A stretch of 64,000 nucleotides of DNA. Origin: Bizionia sp. M204 (lineage in GTDB: Bacteria; Bacteroidota; Bacteroidia; Flavobacteriales; Flavobacteriaceae). This document shows, piece after piece, positions 18,973 to 28,418 of the stretch. The stretch's first letter is position 1, and each line of letters starts with the position of its first letter. The DNA lies in contig NZ_CP046242.1 of NCBI RefSeq assembly GCF_023205095.1, positions 2,841,001 through 2,905,000 of the forward strand, given 5' to 3'. The translations under genes and the position numbers were made by a program. Under the pieces are notes generated by a model, which saw nothing but the letters and a program-made list of their open reading frames with translations, had not been told where the DNA came from and ran no database searches.

Positions 18973-19968
18973 TTGGTAAAAATAGGTAACATAGAACTTC
19001 CAGACTTCCCACTGCTTTTAGCACCAATGGAAGATGTCAGCGATCCACCATTTCGCGCTTTATGTAAAGAGCAAGGTGCTGATGTGGTGTATACGGAATT
19101 TATTTCTAGTGAAGGCTTAATTCGTGATGCTGCAAAAAGTATCATGAAATTAGATATTTACGAAAAGGAACGTCCTGTTGGGATTCAAATATTTGGAGCC
19201 AATTTGGAAAGTATGTTGCAGACCATTGATATTGTTGAAAAATCGAATCCCGATATCATTGATATTAATTTTGGGTGTCCCGTGAAAAAAGTGGTGAGTA
19301 AAGGAGCAGGCGCTGGTATTTTAAAAGATGTTTGCCTCATGGAACAACTCACTGCCGAAATGGTGAAACGCACCAATTTACCTGTTACTGTAAAAACCCG
19401 TTTGGGTTGGGATCATGATTCTATTCGTATTTTAGAAGTTGCAGAACGCTTGCAAGATGTGGGTTGTGCTGCCATATCTATTCATGGCCGGACACGTGCA
19501 CAAATGTATAAAGGTCATGCCGATTGGACGCCAATTGCTGCCGTGAAAAATAATCCGCGTATGCACATTCCTGTTTTTGGAAATGGCGATGTAGATACAC
19601 CGGAACGTGCCATGGAAATGCGTGATGTTTATGGTTTAGATGGCTGTATGATAGGTCGTGCAACCATAGGAAACCCTTGGTTTTTTAAGCAGGTGAAGCA
19701 CTTTTTTAATACAGGCGAACATTTGGCACCAATTTCATTGGAAGAACGTGTAGATGCCGCCAGACGTCATTTACAAATGGCTATTGATTGGAAAGGTGAA
19801 AAATTAGGTGTTTTTGAAACCAGACGTCACTATACCAACTATTTTAAAGGCATTCCAAATTTTAAAGAATACCGTATGAAAATGGTAACTAGTGATGATG
19901 CTGTGGATGTTTTCGCTGCTTTTGATGCCGTTTTAGATACGTTTTCAGGCTACGAATTTGCTCAATAA
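18973..19968 (+). CDS. dusB: tRNA-dihydrouridine synthase (DusB-like)
   Basis: This FMN-dependent flavoprotein reduces uridines in the tRNA D-loop to dihydrouridine. The 331 residues show the TIM-barrel Dus hallmarks: APMEDVSDPPFR (17-28), the catalytic cysteine C102 in NFGCPVKKVVSKGAGAG, the HGRTRAQMYKG motif, and the FMN phosphate-binding GNGDV and GCMIGRA segments. The start codon is TTG at 18973: no ATG occurs in frame before the conserved LLLAPMEDVSD. Bacteroidota often have this DusB-type enzyme as one of few Dus proteins. Confidence 0.95.
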   Translation: MVKIGNIELPDFPLLLAPMEDVSDPPFRALCKEQGADVVYTEFISSEGLIRDAAKSIMKLDIYEKERPVGIQIFGANLESMLQTIDIVEKSNPDIIDINFGCPVKKVVSKGAGAGILKDVCLMEQLTAEMVKRTNLPVTVKTRLGWDHDSIRILEVAERLQDVGCAAISIHGRTRAQMYKGHADWTPIAAVKNNPRMHIPVFGNGDVDTPERAMEMRDVYGLDGCMIGRATIGNPWFFKQVKHFFNTGEHLAPISLEERVDAARRHLQMAIDWKGEKLGVFETRRHYTNYFKGIPNFKEYRMKMVTSDDAVDVFAAFDAVLDTFSGYEFAQ

Positions 19969-20375
19969 CATAGTATTCTAAAGGTTCTGTTTAATAGTAT
20001 TCTCATTTAGGATTCAAATGGTTAAAAATATATGATTTGTTTTAAGCTTCCTAAACATGGCCTATCGAAGATTTATCGTAAAATTTAAAAATGAAATCGA
20101 AGATTCACGAATACCAAAAAATAAAATATTAATGGATGAGTAAATGCCGGGAAATTTTAGGCTGTTTGAGCTAGCCTAATTTTTAAATTAATCAAGATTT
20201 TTCAAGCGAGTTCCTAAAATTTAGGCATCGAATGAAAAATTTAGATAAAGGTTCGTAAGCCTAGATTTTTTTGGTTCGTTTTTTCATCAATGGAAAAAGT
20301 GAATATGTTAATTATTTAGTCCAAGATTGATTTGTAAAAACAATGCGAATCATGCCTTAATTCTTTTTAATAAAA
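19969..20375. other. Gene-free stretch with a 10-bp inverted repeat
   Basis: No convincing gene is seen. A 28-codon ORF at 20057-20143 is too weak to call. An inverted repeat, AAATTTTAGG at 20152-20161 and CCTAAAATTT at 20213-20222, frames a 51-base AT-rich interior. The flanking text (GCTGTTTGAGC, then CGAGTTCC after the interior) looks like a REP-type dispersed intergenic repeat, but only one copy lies in this window. Confidence 0.5.
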
Positions 20376-21581
20376 TCAATAACTAATCAAATTTTTAGTA
20401 ATCCGAACGGAAGCGACTTTAGAAGCCAGAATACCCAAAACCGAAATAGTAATAAACACAATCAGAAAATTTTCCCATTTTAATCCCATAGGATAGGGTA
20501 GTGATGGTGTAATTTTAACCAAACCAAAACTGATTTGAGCTTGGACAATTAAATAGCCAACCAACAAACCAATTAAACCGCCTAGAACCGTCATTAAGGA
20601 ACCTTGTAAAAAGAAAATTCGTCGAATATCCTTTACGGTTGCTCCCATATGATAAAGCGTGTGTAGCGTTTTCTTTTTGTCCAGAATCATCATGATAATG
20701 GTTCCTACCACATTAAATAAAGCAATAATTAGAATAAGTGTGAAGATGAGGTAAACAGCCAAATACTCTGTGTTTAGCATTTTATAAAGTGCATCATTTA
20801 ACTGTTCGGTATTTTTTAAAATTACTTTCTCGCCTAAAGTAGTTGAAATAGCCTCGCGAGCATTGGCTTCGCTGATGCCTTCACGTATTTTAAATTCTAA
20901 AGCAGTGATTTGATTGTCATCATAATTCAATAAATAACGCGCCATATCAATAGGTGCATAAATGTATTTATCATTAGTCGTTTCGTTAATATCAAAAATA
21001 CCAACATTAATGGCTTTTACGGATGTGAAAGCTTGTTTGACATCGGTTACTTGGCCTTTACCTGGTTTTGGAATGTATAGTTCAACTGATTTCCCATAAT
21101 CCATAACACCAATATTAAGTCTATTGGCAATTCCCCAACCGGTTACTATTTGGTTTGATTTTTCAGAAAACCAACTCCCAAGTGGTACCACAGAATCGAT
21201 TGCATTAACCGATTCAAAATGTTCATCAACACCTTTTATATAAGCATTTGGGTAGTTCCGGTCTTCAAATGTGATAAAAACACGTTCTTCAACAATTTGA
21301 GAAAAGGATACAATATCCGGATGGTTTTGAAGTGTACTTAATTCTTCCGAAGAAATTTTAAAGGATTTTCCAACAGCCGCTTCTGCTTTTAAATCGGGAT
21401 CTATTAAGGAGGTAAATTGGAGCGTAAAATCTTTAAGTCCGGCAAAGCCAGAAAGGACAATAAATAAAGATAACGCACCTAGAATAACACTAATAGCGGC
21501 AATTCCTGTAATAAAATTAATAGCATTATTACTGCTTTTAGAAAGCAAATATCGTTTCGCTATGTAGAGTGAAAAATTCAT
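20376..21581 (-). CDS. FtsX/LolC-E-like ABC transporter permease
   Basis: This 401-residue inner-membrane protein has the MacB/FtsX-LolCE topology. There is one N-terminal helix (about 24-46, preceded by the typical LYIAKRYLLSKSSNNAINFIT), a large periplasmic domain (about 47-270), and three helices at the C-terminus (about 272-298, 318-345 and 365-390). In the family such permeases extract lipoproteins or expel substrates with an ATP-binding partner. No ATPase is adjacent here, so the partner must be elsewhere. The gene lies 68 bases downstream of rbfA in the same direction, the order often seen in Flavobacteriaceae, which supports a LolC/E-like assignment by inference. Confidence 0.87.
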   Translation of the reverse strand: MNFSLYIAKRYLLSKSSNNAINFITGIAAISVILGALSLFIVLSGFAGLKDFTLQFTSLIDPDLKAEAAVGKSFKISSEELSTLQNHPDIVSFSQIVEERVFITFEDRNYPNAYIKGVDEHFESVNAIDSVVPLGSWFSEKSNQIVTGWGIANRLNIGVMDYGKSVELYIPKPGKGQVTDVKQAFTSVKAINVGIFDINETTNDKYIYAPIDMARYLLNYDDNQITALEFKIREGISEANAREAISTTLGEKVILKNTEQLNDALYKMLNTEYLAVYLIFTLILIIALFNVVGTIIMMILDKKKTLHTLYHMGATVKDIRRIFFLQGSLMTVLGGLIGLLVGYLIVQAQISFGLVKITPSLPYPMGLKWENFLIVFITISVLGILASKVASVRITKNLISY

Positions 21582-21649
21582 ATATTACAGGATCTACAGG
21601 CGTTTTTCAATATAAGCTGGCCGTTTTTTTAAAGCTGATTTAAAACTGA

Positions 21650-22045
21650 TTATGATTTTTTACGATTATCTAAAAGATTGGGATCTTTAATAGGATTTTC
21701 CGTTCTTTTTAATGATTTTTCAATCCCATCAATATACTCCAATGAATCGTCTACAAAAAATTCCAATTGTGGCATACGTCGTAATTGATGTCTAGTTCGT
21801 TGGGCTAATTCATGCTTTATAAGTGGTGCGTTAGAACGGATTCCAACTAATAATTCTTTAGCTTTAGCATTCGGGAAAATACTTAAATATACTTTAGCAA
21901 CTGATAAATCTACAGTTACTTTAACCTTCGAAACCGAGATTAATACACCTCGCATACCACCTTCACTAGCAGCCTTTTGAAGGATTTCAACTAGGTCGCG
22001 CTGTAAAACCGATCCTATCTTTTTTTGTCTTTGACTTTCTTCCAT
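21650..22045 (-). CDS. rbfA: Ribosome-binding factor A
   Basis: This 30S maturation and cold-shock factor has 131 residues, a normal length for RbfA. The N-terminal ESQRQKKIGSVLQRDLVEILQ helix, the KVTVDLSVAKVYLSIFP strand and the RRMPQLEFFVDDSLEYIDGIEKSL C-terminal KH-like signature are all present. It is cytosolic. It heads a leftward pair with the FtsX-like permease. Confidence 0.96.
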   Translation of the reverse strand: MEESQRQKKIGSVLQRDLVEILQKAASEGGMRGVLISVSKVKVTVDLSVAKVYLSIFPNAKAKELLVGIRSNAPLIKHELAQRTRHQLRRMPQLEFFVDDSLEYIDGIEKSLKRTENPIKDPNLLDNRKKS

Positions 22046-22140
22046 AGTGCAAAAATACGCATATTTAAAGATTATTGTATTTTTGAAGATACTAAATTAG
22101 TTTTAATTAAAAGAGATTTCCGCTTTCAGGGAGAATTAAT

Positions 22141-22545
22141 ATGAATAAAATAGAACATATAGGAATTGCCGTTAAAAGTTTAGAGGCCTCGAATGATTTA
22201 TTTGCCAAACTTTTTAATGCACCACATTACAAAATAGAAGAAGTGGCTAGTGAAGGTGTCAACACCTCATTTTTTCAAGTAGGAGTTAATAAAATTGAAC
22301 TTTTGGAAGCTACAAATCCAGAAAGTCCAATAGCTAAATTTATTGAAAAACGCGGCGAAGGCATTCACCATATTGCATTTGAGGTGGATGATATTGAAGC
22401 TGAAATTAAGCGACTGGAGGCAGAAGGTTTTACGGTATTAAACAGAACACCAAAAAAAGGAGCCGATAATAAATGGGTTGCTTTTTTACATCCAAAATCC
22501 ACTAATGGCGTATTGATTGAGTTGTGCCAAGATATAAAGGAATAA
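22141..22545 (+). CDS. mce: Methylmalonyl-CoA epimerase
   Basis: This vicinal-oxygen-chelate enzyme of 134 residues interconverts (2R)- and (2S)-methylmalonyl-CoA between mutase and carboxylase steps of propionate metabolism. The two beta-alpha-beta-beta-beta modules begin IEHIGIAVKSLE and IHHIAFEVDDIE. The histidines in these motifs and the glutamates in KIELLEAT and VLIELCQD are the expected cobalt/zinc ligands and catalytic acids. No mutase subunit lies next to it. It precedes the tRNA gene. Confidence 0.93.
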   Translation: MNKIEHIGIAVKSLEASNDLFAKLFNAPHYKIEEVASEGVNTSFFQVGVNKIELLEATNPESPIAKFIEKRGEGIHHIAFEVDDIEAEIKRLEAEGFTVLNRTPKKGADNKWVAFLHPKSTNGVLIELCQDIKE

Positions 22546-22629
22546 AAATACTTTGAGAGTATTAAAATATGTAGTAATATTGCACTCTCTTTGAAAAAAG
22601 AGAAACCAGAAGTTAGCCTTGCGCTAATG

Positions 22630-22703
22630 GGTCCTATAACTCAGCTGGTTAGAGTATCTGACTCATAATCAGAAAGTCCCTGGTTCGAGCCCAGGTGGGA
22701 CCA
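22630..22703 (+). tRNA. tRNA with CAT anticodon, likely tRNA-Ile2 (lysidine type)
   Basis: The cloverleaf folds cleanly. Acceptor GGTCCTA (22630-22636) pairs with TGGGACC (22696-22702), with one T-G pair, and the discriminator is A22703. The anticodon arm is TCTGA-CTCATAA-TCAGA with the anticodon CAT at 22664-22666. The T arm is CCTGG-TTCGAGC-CCAGG. No CCA is encoded. CAT can be initiator Met, elongator Met or Ile2. An initiator would have an unpaired first base, which is absent. Acceptor pairs C4-G69 and C5-G68 are the published positive determinants for TilS lysidine modification, whereas E. coli elongator tRNA-Met has U4/A5, so I favour tRNA-Ile2. Confidence 0.9.
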
Positions 22704-22714
22704 CTTTTAAAATC

Positions 22715-22742
22715 AAGCCTTGCAGCAATGTAGGGCTTTTTT
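22715..22742 (+). terminator. Probable terminator after the tRNA
   Basis: The stem AAGCC / GGCTT with a 14-base loop is followed by TTTTTG. It lies 12 bases after the tRNA 3' end in the right orientation. Confidence 0.55.
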
Positions 22743-22985
22743 GTTTTAATAGGTATCGTTTTTTATATATTAATTAAAAAACTCGACTATTTAGATAAAG
22801 TGTTAGTTAATTTATCATAAAGTCGGGGTAAGTTTGACTAGCTTACTTGACAGTATCTATATTTGTTAAGTAAGGCGTTATACTTAAATTACTTTCAATA
22901 ATTGGAGTGCATTATATGCGCCATTATTTAGAGCATATTGCACACCATTGACCTCTTGAAAGAACGCTACCTTTAAAAAGAAGAG

Positions 22986-23633
22986 TTATGTACCCGTACC
23001 AACAGGCACACCAGCAGGTGTTAGGGTTACTGTTGTATTGGTATTATCAATCGGTAAATTGGTTTCCGGACTTAATTGTAAATCCTTATCACCCGTTGCA
23101 AAATCGAGATTTAGAAATCCAGATGTGAAGCTCACATGAGTTGCTCCGAGTGGGATTTCGAGATTTTGATCTGGTGTGAAAGCGGTTATTACAATTTCGC
23201 CTGTTGCTGTGGTCAGGGATATATCTGATAGTAACACCGCGCTCATAATGGCTCGGATATTGAAATTAAATCCTGTTAATGCCAACTGGCCATCTGGGGT
23301 GGTGATACCCACCGAGACATTCCGCTGACCACGGGGACTGGTGGTATCAGCATTTTTCACCTTGGTCATGGTTTGGGTGAGTCTGGACGTTACCAAGTCG
23401 TCCTTAACATCCATCATGAGGCTCAGGATGACGCGACGTAGCAATTTGCCACTAGTTGCAGCGATTCCGAATTCGGAACCATTTTCACGGGTTCTAGCAA
23501 AGGCTGGATCATTATTAATCCGTTTTTTGCTTACATCCCCTTTGGTTCTTACTAAAAACCCTTCTTAGCCCTTGTAAAAGGTAAGATTGTCCAGGGTTCC
23601 TTCGATCTTGATTAAGCTTTTTAATTTTGCCAT
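22986..23633 (-). pseudogene. DUF6266-family gene with in-frame stop at codon 23
   Basis: Reading leftward from the ATG at 23633 gives MAKLKSLIKIEGTLDNLTFY followed by KG, then a TAA at 23565-23567, then EGFLVRTKGDVSKKRINNDP and an uninterrupted frame to the stop at 22986, 216 codons in total. The N-terminal segment and the later motifs (ARTRENGSEFG, SRLTQTMTKV, RGQRNVSVG) are what I know of DUF6266, a protein family of unknown function in Flavobacteria that often occurs in several copies. The stop replaces what is usually a charged residue before G-Y/F-L-V-R-T-K-G. The part from TTG at 23444 remains open (152 residues) and could be translated alone, but it lacks the conserved N-terminal third. 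Nonsense mutation is the simplest reading; a sequencing error cannot be excluded. Confidence 0.75.
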
Positions 23634-24230
23634 GATTTTTTGATTTTATGAGGACGTTTCATAGTGTCCTCGAGTTATACCAATTATTTTTTAGTATTCA
23701 TTGACCTTGCGCGCCAAACACCTGCCGTTGTTTTTATAAATCGGGTTTTGAATCTGGGGTAAAGGTATGTGGGAATGACCAAGGGTGTTTGTAGATTCTG
23801 CCAGTACAGTCTTTTATTGCGGAAAATGGTTGTGTTTTTTAGGTTTTTACCGAAAAGCGTCTGTTTCTGCCATTATTGACGGTTTCTGCTGAAATACCTA
23901 TGGCATGCATTATCCATACATTATCCATGGAGTATCTATGGAGTATCTATGGAGTATCCATGCCGTATGACCCGTCCTAAAAGACACTAAAAACACGTTG
24001 TGTTCAAGCTTGTCTTAAACTTAAACAAAGACTACAGAGAACTTAAGACTAACTGAATAAAAAGTTATCTTCAGACTTAACTTTATTTTTAGACTATAAA
24101 ACACCTGATATAGTATATTTTTAAAAAAAGCATAAATCAATTTTAACCTGTAGCGGTATTGTTAGAATAAGACATTAAGAACTACAGTATAAATGTATAA
24201 TATTTCGTATAAAAATTGTAATTTTAAAGA
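23634..24230. other. Gene-free stretch with short tandem repeats
   Basis: No coding signal is visible. The stretch contains a 4-unit 11-bp tandem repeat (see separate entry). Its composition changes from moderately GC-rich (23,700-23,900) to very AT-rich just before dinD. Confidence 0.5.
23925..23968 (+). repeat. 11-bp tandem repeat, 4 units
   Basis: The units CCATGGAGTAT, CTATGGAGTAT, CTATGGAGTAT and CCATGCCGTAT are contiguous. Partial related sequence (TATCCATACATTATCCATGG) precedes them. This is a small minisatellite of unknown role. Confidence 0.8.
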
Positions 24231-25067
24231 ATGAAAACATCTATAATACATAGTCTAACTGAAAATTTTGAATCTTGTGCTCACAAAACTTCAGACGGAG
24301 TAGAATTTTGGATGGCAAGAGATTTACAACATTTATTATCATATACAAAGTGGGATAATTTTCAAGGTGTAATTTCAAAAGCGAAAACAGCTTGTGAGCT
24401 TTCTGAACAACAAATAGATGACCATTTTGCCGAAGTCGGGAAAATGGTTTCGATTGGATCGGGAGCGGAAAAAGAAATTCCAGATATTATGTTGACAAGA
24501 TATGCTTGTTATCTAGTTGCTCAAAATGGGGATCCTCGTAAAGAGAAAATAGCCTTTGCTCAACGATATTTTGCCATTCAAACTAGGAAAGCAGAACTTA
24601 TTGAGATTAAGATTCTTGAACACGAAAGGGTTAATGCAAGAGAAAAATTAAAGGCTACCGAAAAAGAGTTATCACAAGTAATATTTGAACAAACAGGAGG
24701 CAATCAAAATTTCGCACTAATTAGAAGTAAAGGAGATACAGCTTTGTTTGGAAAGACTACGCAGCAAATGAAAGACAGATGGGGAATTAAAAACAAGCCA
24801 TTAGCTGATTTTATGCCCACAATACTTTTAAAAGCTAAAGACTTTGCTACCGAAATCACAATATTTAACGCCAAAGAAAATAATATGAAATCTGAAAGTC
24901 AAATTTCTAGAGAGCATATAATCAACAATAAGTCTGTACGTAATACCTTAGTGTCACGTGGCATAAAACCTGAAAATTTAAAAGCAGAAGAAGACATAAG
25001 TAAAATTGACAGACGTTTAAAAAGTGAGGAAAAAAAAAGTTTGAAAAACCCGAAAAAATTAAAATAG
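24231..25067 (+). CDS. dinD: DNA damage-inducible protein D-like (DinD, BRO-N-type)
   Basis: The 278 residues match the length (about 275) and order of DinD. An N-terminal BRO-N-like domain (about 15-125) contains EFWMARDLQHLLSYTKWDNF, EVGKMVSIGSGAEKEIPD and LTRYACYLVAQNGDPRK. A helical C-terminal part has ALIRSKGDTALFGKTTQQMK, KDRWGIKNKPLADF, and EQISREHI-type text. E. coli DinD is SOS-induced and blocks RecA-mediated strand exchange. It is often found as an accessory gene on islands, as here. I see no clear SOS box upstream, but Bacteroidota LexA sites differ from those of E. coli, so regulation is not settled. Confidence 0.85.
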   Translation: MKTSIIHSLTENFESCAHKTSDGVEFWMARDLQHLLSYTKWDNFQGVISKAKTACELSEQQIDDHFAEVGKMVSIGSGAEKEIPDIMLTRYACYLVAQNGDPRKEKIAFAQRYFAIQTRKAELIEIKILEHERVNAREKLKATEKELSQVIFEQTGGNQNFALIRSKGDTALFGKTTQQMKDRWGIKNKPLADFMPTILLKAKDFATEITIFNAKENNMKSESQISREHIINNKSVRNTLVSRGIKPENLKAEEDISKIDRRLKSEEKKSLKNPKKLK

Positions 25068-25368
25068 CAACACACAGCAATCTGTAAAAGTAACTACTAG
25101 TCTACGTACTAAAAATCCTCGCACATAAACGAAGTCATAGCCAAACACGTTATATGTGCTAGATGAAGAGAAGACCCCACATAGTAGGGTAAGCACATTT
25201 CATTTTTTTCGTGCATCAAAAAAACAACTTACGCTTCATCGTCACCACCCGATAAAACTCATTTAGGAGATTAAAATTAATTTGACTTTATTATTTTCAA
25301 AAAGATTAACTTTGTGGGTTAATAAATTCGTATTTTACGAAAACCTATAAAGACCATAGAAAACAATA
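25068..25368. other. Gene-free stretch before the methylase gene
   Basis: The stretch contains only AT-rich sequence and, at its 3' end, the promoter-like element listed separately. No coding frame is credible. Confidence 0.45.
25281..25314 (+). promoter_or_regulatory. Bacteroidota-type promoter of the methylase gene
   Basis: TTTG at 25281-25284 and TAACTTTG at 25307-25314 match the -33 TTTG and -7 TAnnTTTG consensus of the Bacteroidota primary sigma factor. The spacer is 22 bases, slightly long but within the reported range. The start codon lies 55 bases downstream. Confidence 0.55.
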
Positions 25369-28300
25369 ATGAACGGACAAAAAACAATAGATTTAATTGG
25401 TTTAAACAAAGCCATTTCTACTACTTTGAAAGGCAAGAAGCTTTCCGAAAGTAAATCTATTGTCTTGAACCAAGCAAAAGAGTTTGGCATAGATGCAGTT
25501 TATTTTAATACCGATGAAAACGACAATAGTTTTCCTGCTATATTTTTAAAAAAAATAAACTCATTTGATATAAATTCATTAAAAGAAATTGCAAGCACTC
25601 ACAAAAAAGCTTGGAACTTCAAAAAAGTACTATTTCTGTATGTTTACTCTGAAACAGAAATTCGTATTTATAACTGTTCTGAAAAACCTATAATCATCAC
25701 TAAAGATAATTTTGACTATGACAAAGAACTTCAAAACATTGAAATAAAGTCTTATAAATTTTCTGATAAAGAACAAATCCAGGAGCTTAATCAACTTTTT
25801 TCAACTATTGCAATTGATACAGGAATTATCTGGACTTTAGAAGAAGCTCAATTTATTAGAGATAAAATAAACTTACAACGCAGAGTCGATAAGTATTTAG
25901 TGGATAGTTTAGTTAACACAGCTAAACAACTGGAACAACAAGGACTTGAAATTAATTTTATTCATAAAATCATTCTTCGTTCTTTGTTTCTATTATATTT
26001 AGAAGATAGAGAAGCTACAGATGAGAAATTTTATTCCAAAATTAGAAAGGGAGCAAAATCCTATTTTGACATTCTGAATGATGTAAACTCTACTTATGAA
26101 TTATTCGATAAATTAGAAGAGCATTTTAATGGTAACGTTTTTACTTTAGAAGTAGGAGAAAACATATCTATCAATGAACTTCAATTAATTAAAAAATGTT
26201 TTATTAGTGGTAATGATAATACACCACAAATAAACCTATTTGAGGATTGGAGATTGTTTGATTTTAGCATTATACAAATAGAATTGCTAAGTGAAATCTA
26301 TGAAAACTTTTTATTTAAAACTGACCCTGAATTAAAGAAAAAAACAGGAACATATTACACACCACCTTCTTTGGTTGAATTTATTTTAAATGAGAAGCTA
26401 CCAGTTAATAAAGGAGAAACAAACTATAATATAAAGATTTTAGACCCTTCCTGTGGCTCTGGAATTTTTTTAGTTGAAAGCTTCAAACGATTAGTAAAGC
26501 GTTATGAGAATTCTCATAATGAAAAACTAACTGACTTTAATAAATTAAAAAAACTACTTACTGACAATATTTTTGGTGTAGAATTACATCCACAAGCGAT
26601 TAAAGTTGCTGCTTTTAGTTTATACTTAGCTTTAGTGGATAATCTAGATCCTAAAAACATTTGGCAAAATAAAAATCATAGCTTACCAAATCTTATCAAT
26701 AATCCAGAAGATAAATCATTAAAAGTTCAAGGGGGAAATTTATTTTGTAGAGATACTATTGAAGTAAACGAAGAAATAGAAAATATAGAATTTAATCTGG
26801 TAGTCGGAAATCCACCGTTTGGAACAACGAATTTACTTGAATCTGTAAAAAATTATTGCAAACAATTTGATTTTGCTAAAGAAATGGTCTTACCGTTTTT
26901 ACATAAATCTACAAAGTTTGCACCGAATGGAGAAATAGCTCTAATATTTAACACCAAAGTTTTAACAAATACAGGAGGAACTTATCAAAACTTTAGGAAA
27001 TGGTTATTTAATGATTGCTATGTAGAAAAAGTTTATAATTTTTCAATACTCCGCAATGCAAAGAAAAATTTTGGAGGTCAATTGTTTGGAGATGCAACTG
27101 GCCCTATAAGCATAATATATTATCAAAAAGAGCATCCTATAAACCCTTCCGATAAAATCACATATTATGCACCTAAAACTTACATAAAATCAAATATAAT
27201 TGAAGGTTTAAACATCGATTTTACGGATTTAAAACATCTTCCAAGAGAAGAATGTCAAAAACCTGACACTAAAATTTGGAAGGTTGCAATGTGGGGTGGA
27301 ATGAATGATTGGGAATTAATCAAAAAGTTAAATAGTACTACAGTATCAATTAAGGATTTTTTCAATAAAGAGAATATTGATTATGGTGTAGGATTTGAAC
27401 TTAGTAATCCTGCAGACAAAACAAATTATGAAATTAAAACATTACCCATCCATACACCTAAGAACATTATAAAATACTATACACCAACACCAAATAAAAG
27501 GATAGATACTGATAAGTTTCGAAGATTAGGGAAATTAAGTGCTTACCAAAAAGAACATATCCTATTAAATGAAGGCATAAAAGTCGTTAATAACAGTTTA
27601 ACTTTACTAGCCTCTTTTGTTGACTACAAAAGTGCTTATTCAAAAGGGATTGTTGGTATTTATTCAAAGGATGACAATATTGATTTATTAAAATTATTAA
27701 CTATCTATTTCAATTCTGAATTCATACGATACTTTTCTTTTTTAACAACATCTAGTTGGGGAATAGAAAGAGATGTTGTTAAATATAAAGAATTGTTCGA
27801 AGCCCCTTTTTTATTAGATAGTTTAAATAAAAAAACCAGAAATCAGATAGTAAAACTATTTGACAATAAACTTTACGACAACGAATTTTATTTAGTTAAT
27901 AAAACAATTGAGGACGAGTTAAATCAAATTATTTTAAGTGATTTATCAGAATATGACCGATTTACTATTCAACATTTGCTAAATAATATTGACTTATTCC
28001 ATAAACAAGAAAAATCAAAAGCATTATTTCCCGCACTTCAAGAGCAAGTAAATATATTTAGCACATTAATTTCTAATGAGTTAAATAACTTTCTTGACGG
28101 ACAAGATTTATTTGCAAATGCTACGATTTTTAATGATATCAATAGATATAGTCCTTTAATGATGATTAAAATTTCTTTTGATGAAAAGAAAAGCGAAACT
28201 TTTCAATCAAATGAATTTATTGATGAGAAATTAAAAAAACTTGATAAACACTTATGGGAAGAAAAAGCCACCAATATCTATTTTAGAAAAAAACTTAACT

Positions 28301-28416
28301 ATAAAACAGGGAACGATATTTATATTATTAGACCAAATCAACGAAGATTCTGGTCGGAATCCATGGCATTAGAAGTTGCTTCTGACTTAATTCTTGAAAT
28401 TTTAAACGAGAATTAA
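25369..28416 (+). CDS. N6-adenine DNA methylase, Eco57I/type IIG-like restriction-modification protein
   Basis: This large cytosolic protein of 1015 residues carries a gamma-type adenine methyltransferase core. Motif I is DPSCGSG at residues 359-365 (SAM binding) and motif IV is NPPFG at 481-485 (catalytic). Between them lies the family text NIFGVELHPQAIKVAAFSLYLAL. A long N-terminal region (1-330) could hold a nuclease or helical linker domain: it begins with a segment about tens of residues long, rich in beta strands (KVLFLYVYSETEIRIYN). The C-terminal 450 residues would be the target-recognition domain. This layout resembles type IIG/Eco57I enzymes or BREX/DISARM-type methylases. It starts an operon with the 206-residue ORF after a 2-base gap. 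Confidence 0.85.
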   Translation: MNGQKTIDLIGLNKAISTTLKGKKLSESKSIVLNQAKEFGIDAVYFNTDENDNSFPAIFLKKINSFDINSLKEIASTHKKAWNFKKVLFLYVYSETEIRIYNCSEKPIIITKDNFDYDKELQNIEIKSYKFSDKEQIQELNQLFSTIAIDTGIIWTLEEAQFIRDKINLQRRVDKYLVDSLVNTAKQLEQQGLEINFIHKIILRSLFLLYLEDREATDEKFYSKIRKGAKSYFDILNDVNSTYELFDKLEEHFNGNVFTLEVGENISINELQLIKKCFISGNDNTPQINLFEDWRLFDFSIIQIELLSEIYENFLFKTDPELKKKTGTYYTPPSLVEFILNEKLPVNKGETNYNIKILDPSCGSGIFLVESFKRLVKRYENSHNEKLTDFNKLKKLLTDNIFGVELHPQAIKVAAFSLYLALVDNLDPKNIWQNKNHSLPNLINNPEDKSLKVQGGNLFCRDTIEVNEEIENIEFNLVVGNPPFGTTNLLESVKNYCKQFDFAKEMVLPFLHKSTKFAPNGEIALIFNTKVLTNTGGTYQNFRKWLFNDCYVEKVYNFSILRNAKKNFGGQLFGDATGPISIIYYQKEHPINPSDKITYYAPKTYIKSNIIEGLNIDFTDLKHLPREECQKPDTKIWKVAMWGGMNDWELIKKLNSTTVSIKDFFNKENIDYGVGFELSNPADKTNYEIKTLPIHTPKNIIKYYTPTPNKRIDTDKFRRLGKLSAYQKEHILLNEGIKVVNNSLTLLASFVDYKSAYSKGIVGIYSKDDNIDLLKLLTIYFNSEFIRYFSFLTTSSWGIERDVVKYKELFEAPFLLDSLNKKTRNQIVKLFDNKLYDNEFYLVNKTIEDELNQIILSDLSEYDRFTIQHLLNNIDLFHKQEKSKALFPALQEQVNIFSTLISNELNNFLDGQDLFANATIFNDINRYSPLMMIKISFDEKKSETFQSNEFIDEKLKKLDKHLWEEKATNIYFRKKLNYKTGNDIYIIRPNQRRFWSESMALEVASDLILEILNEN

Positions 28417-28418
28417 TT

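Noticed and set aside
20057-20143. 28-codon ORF starting MAYRRFIVKF
   Set aside because: Too short, with no neighbours or recognisable pattern to support it.
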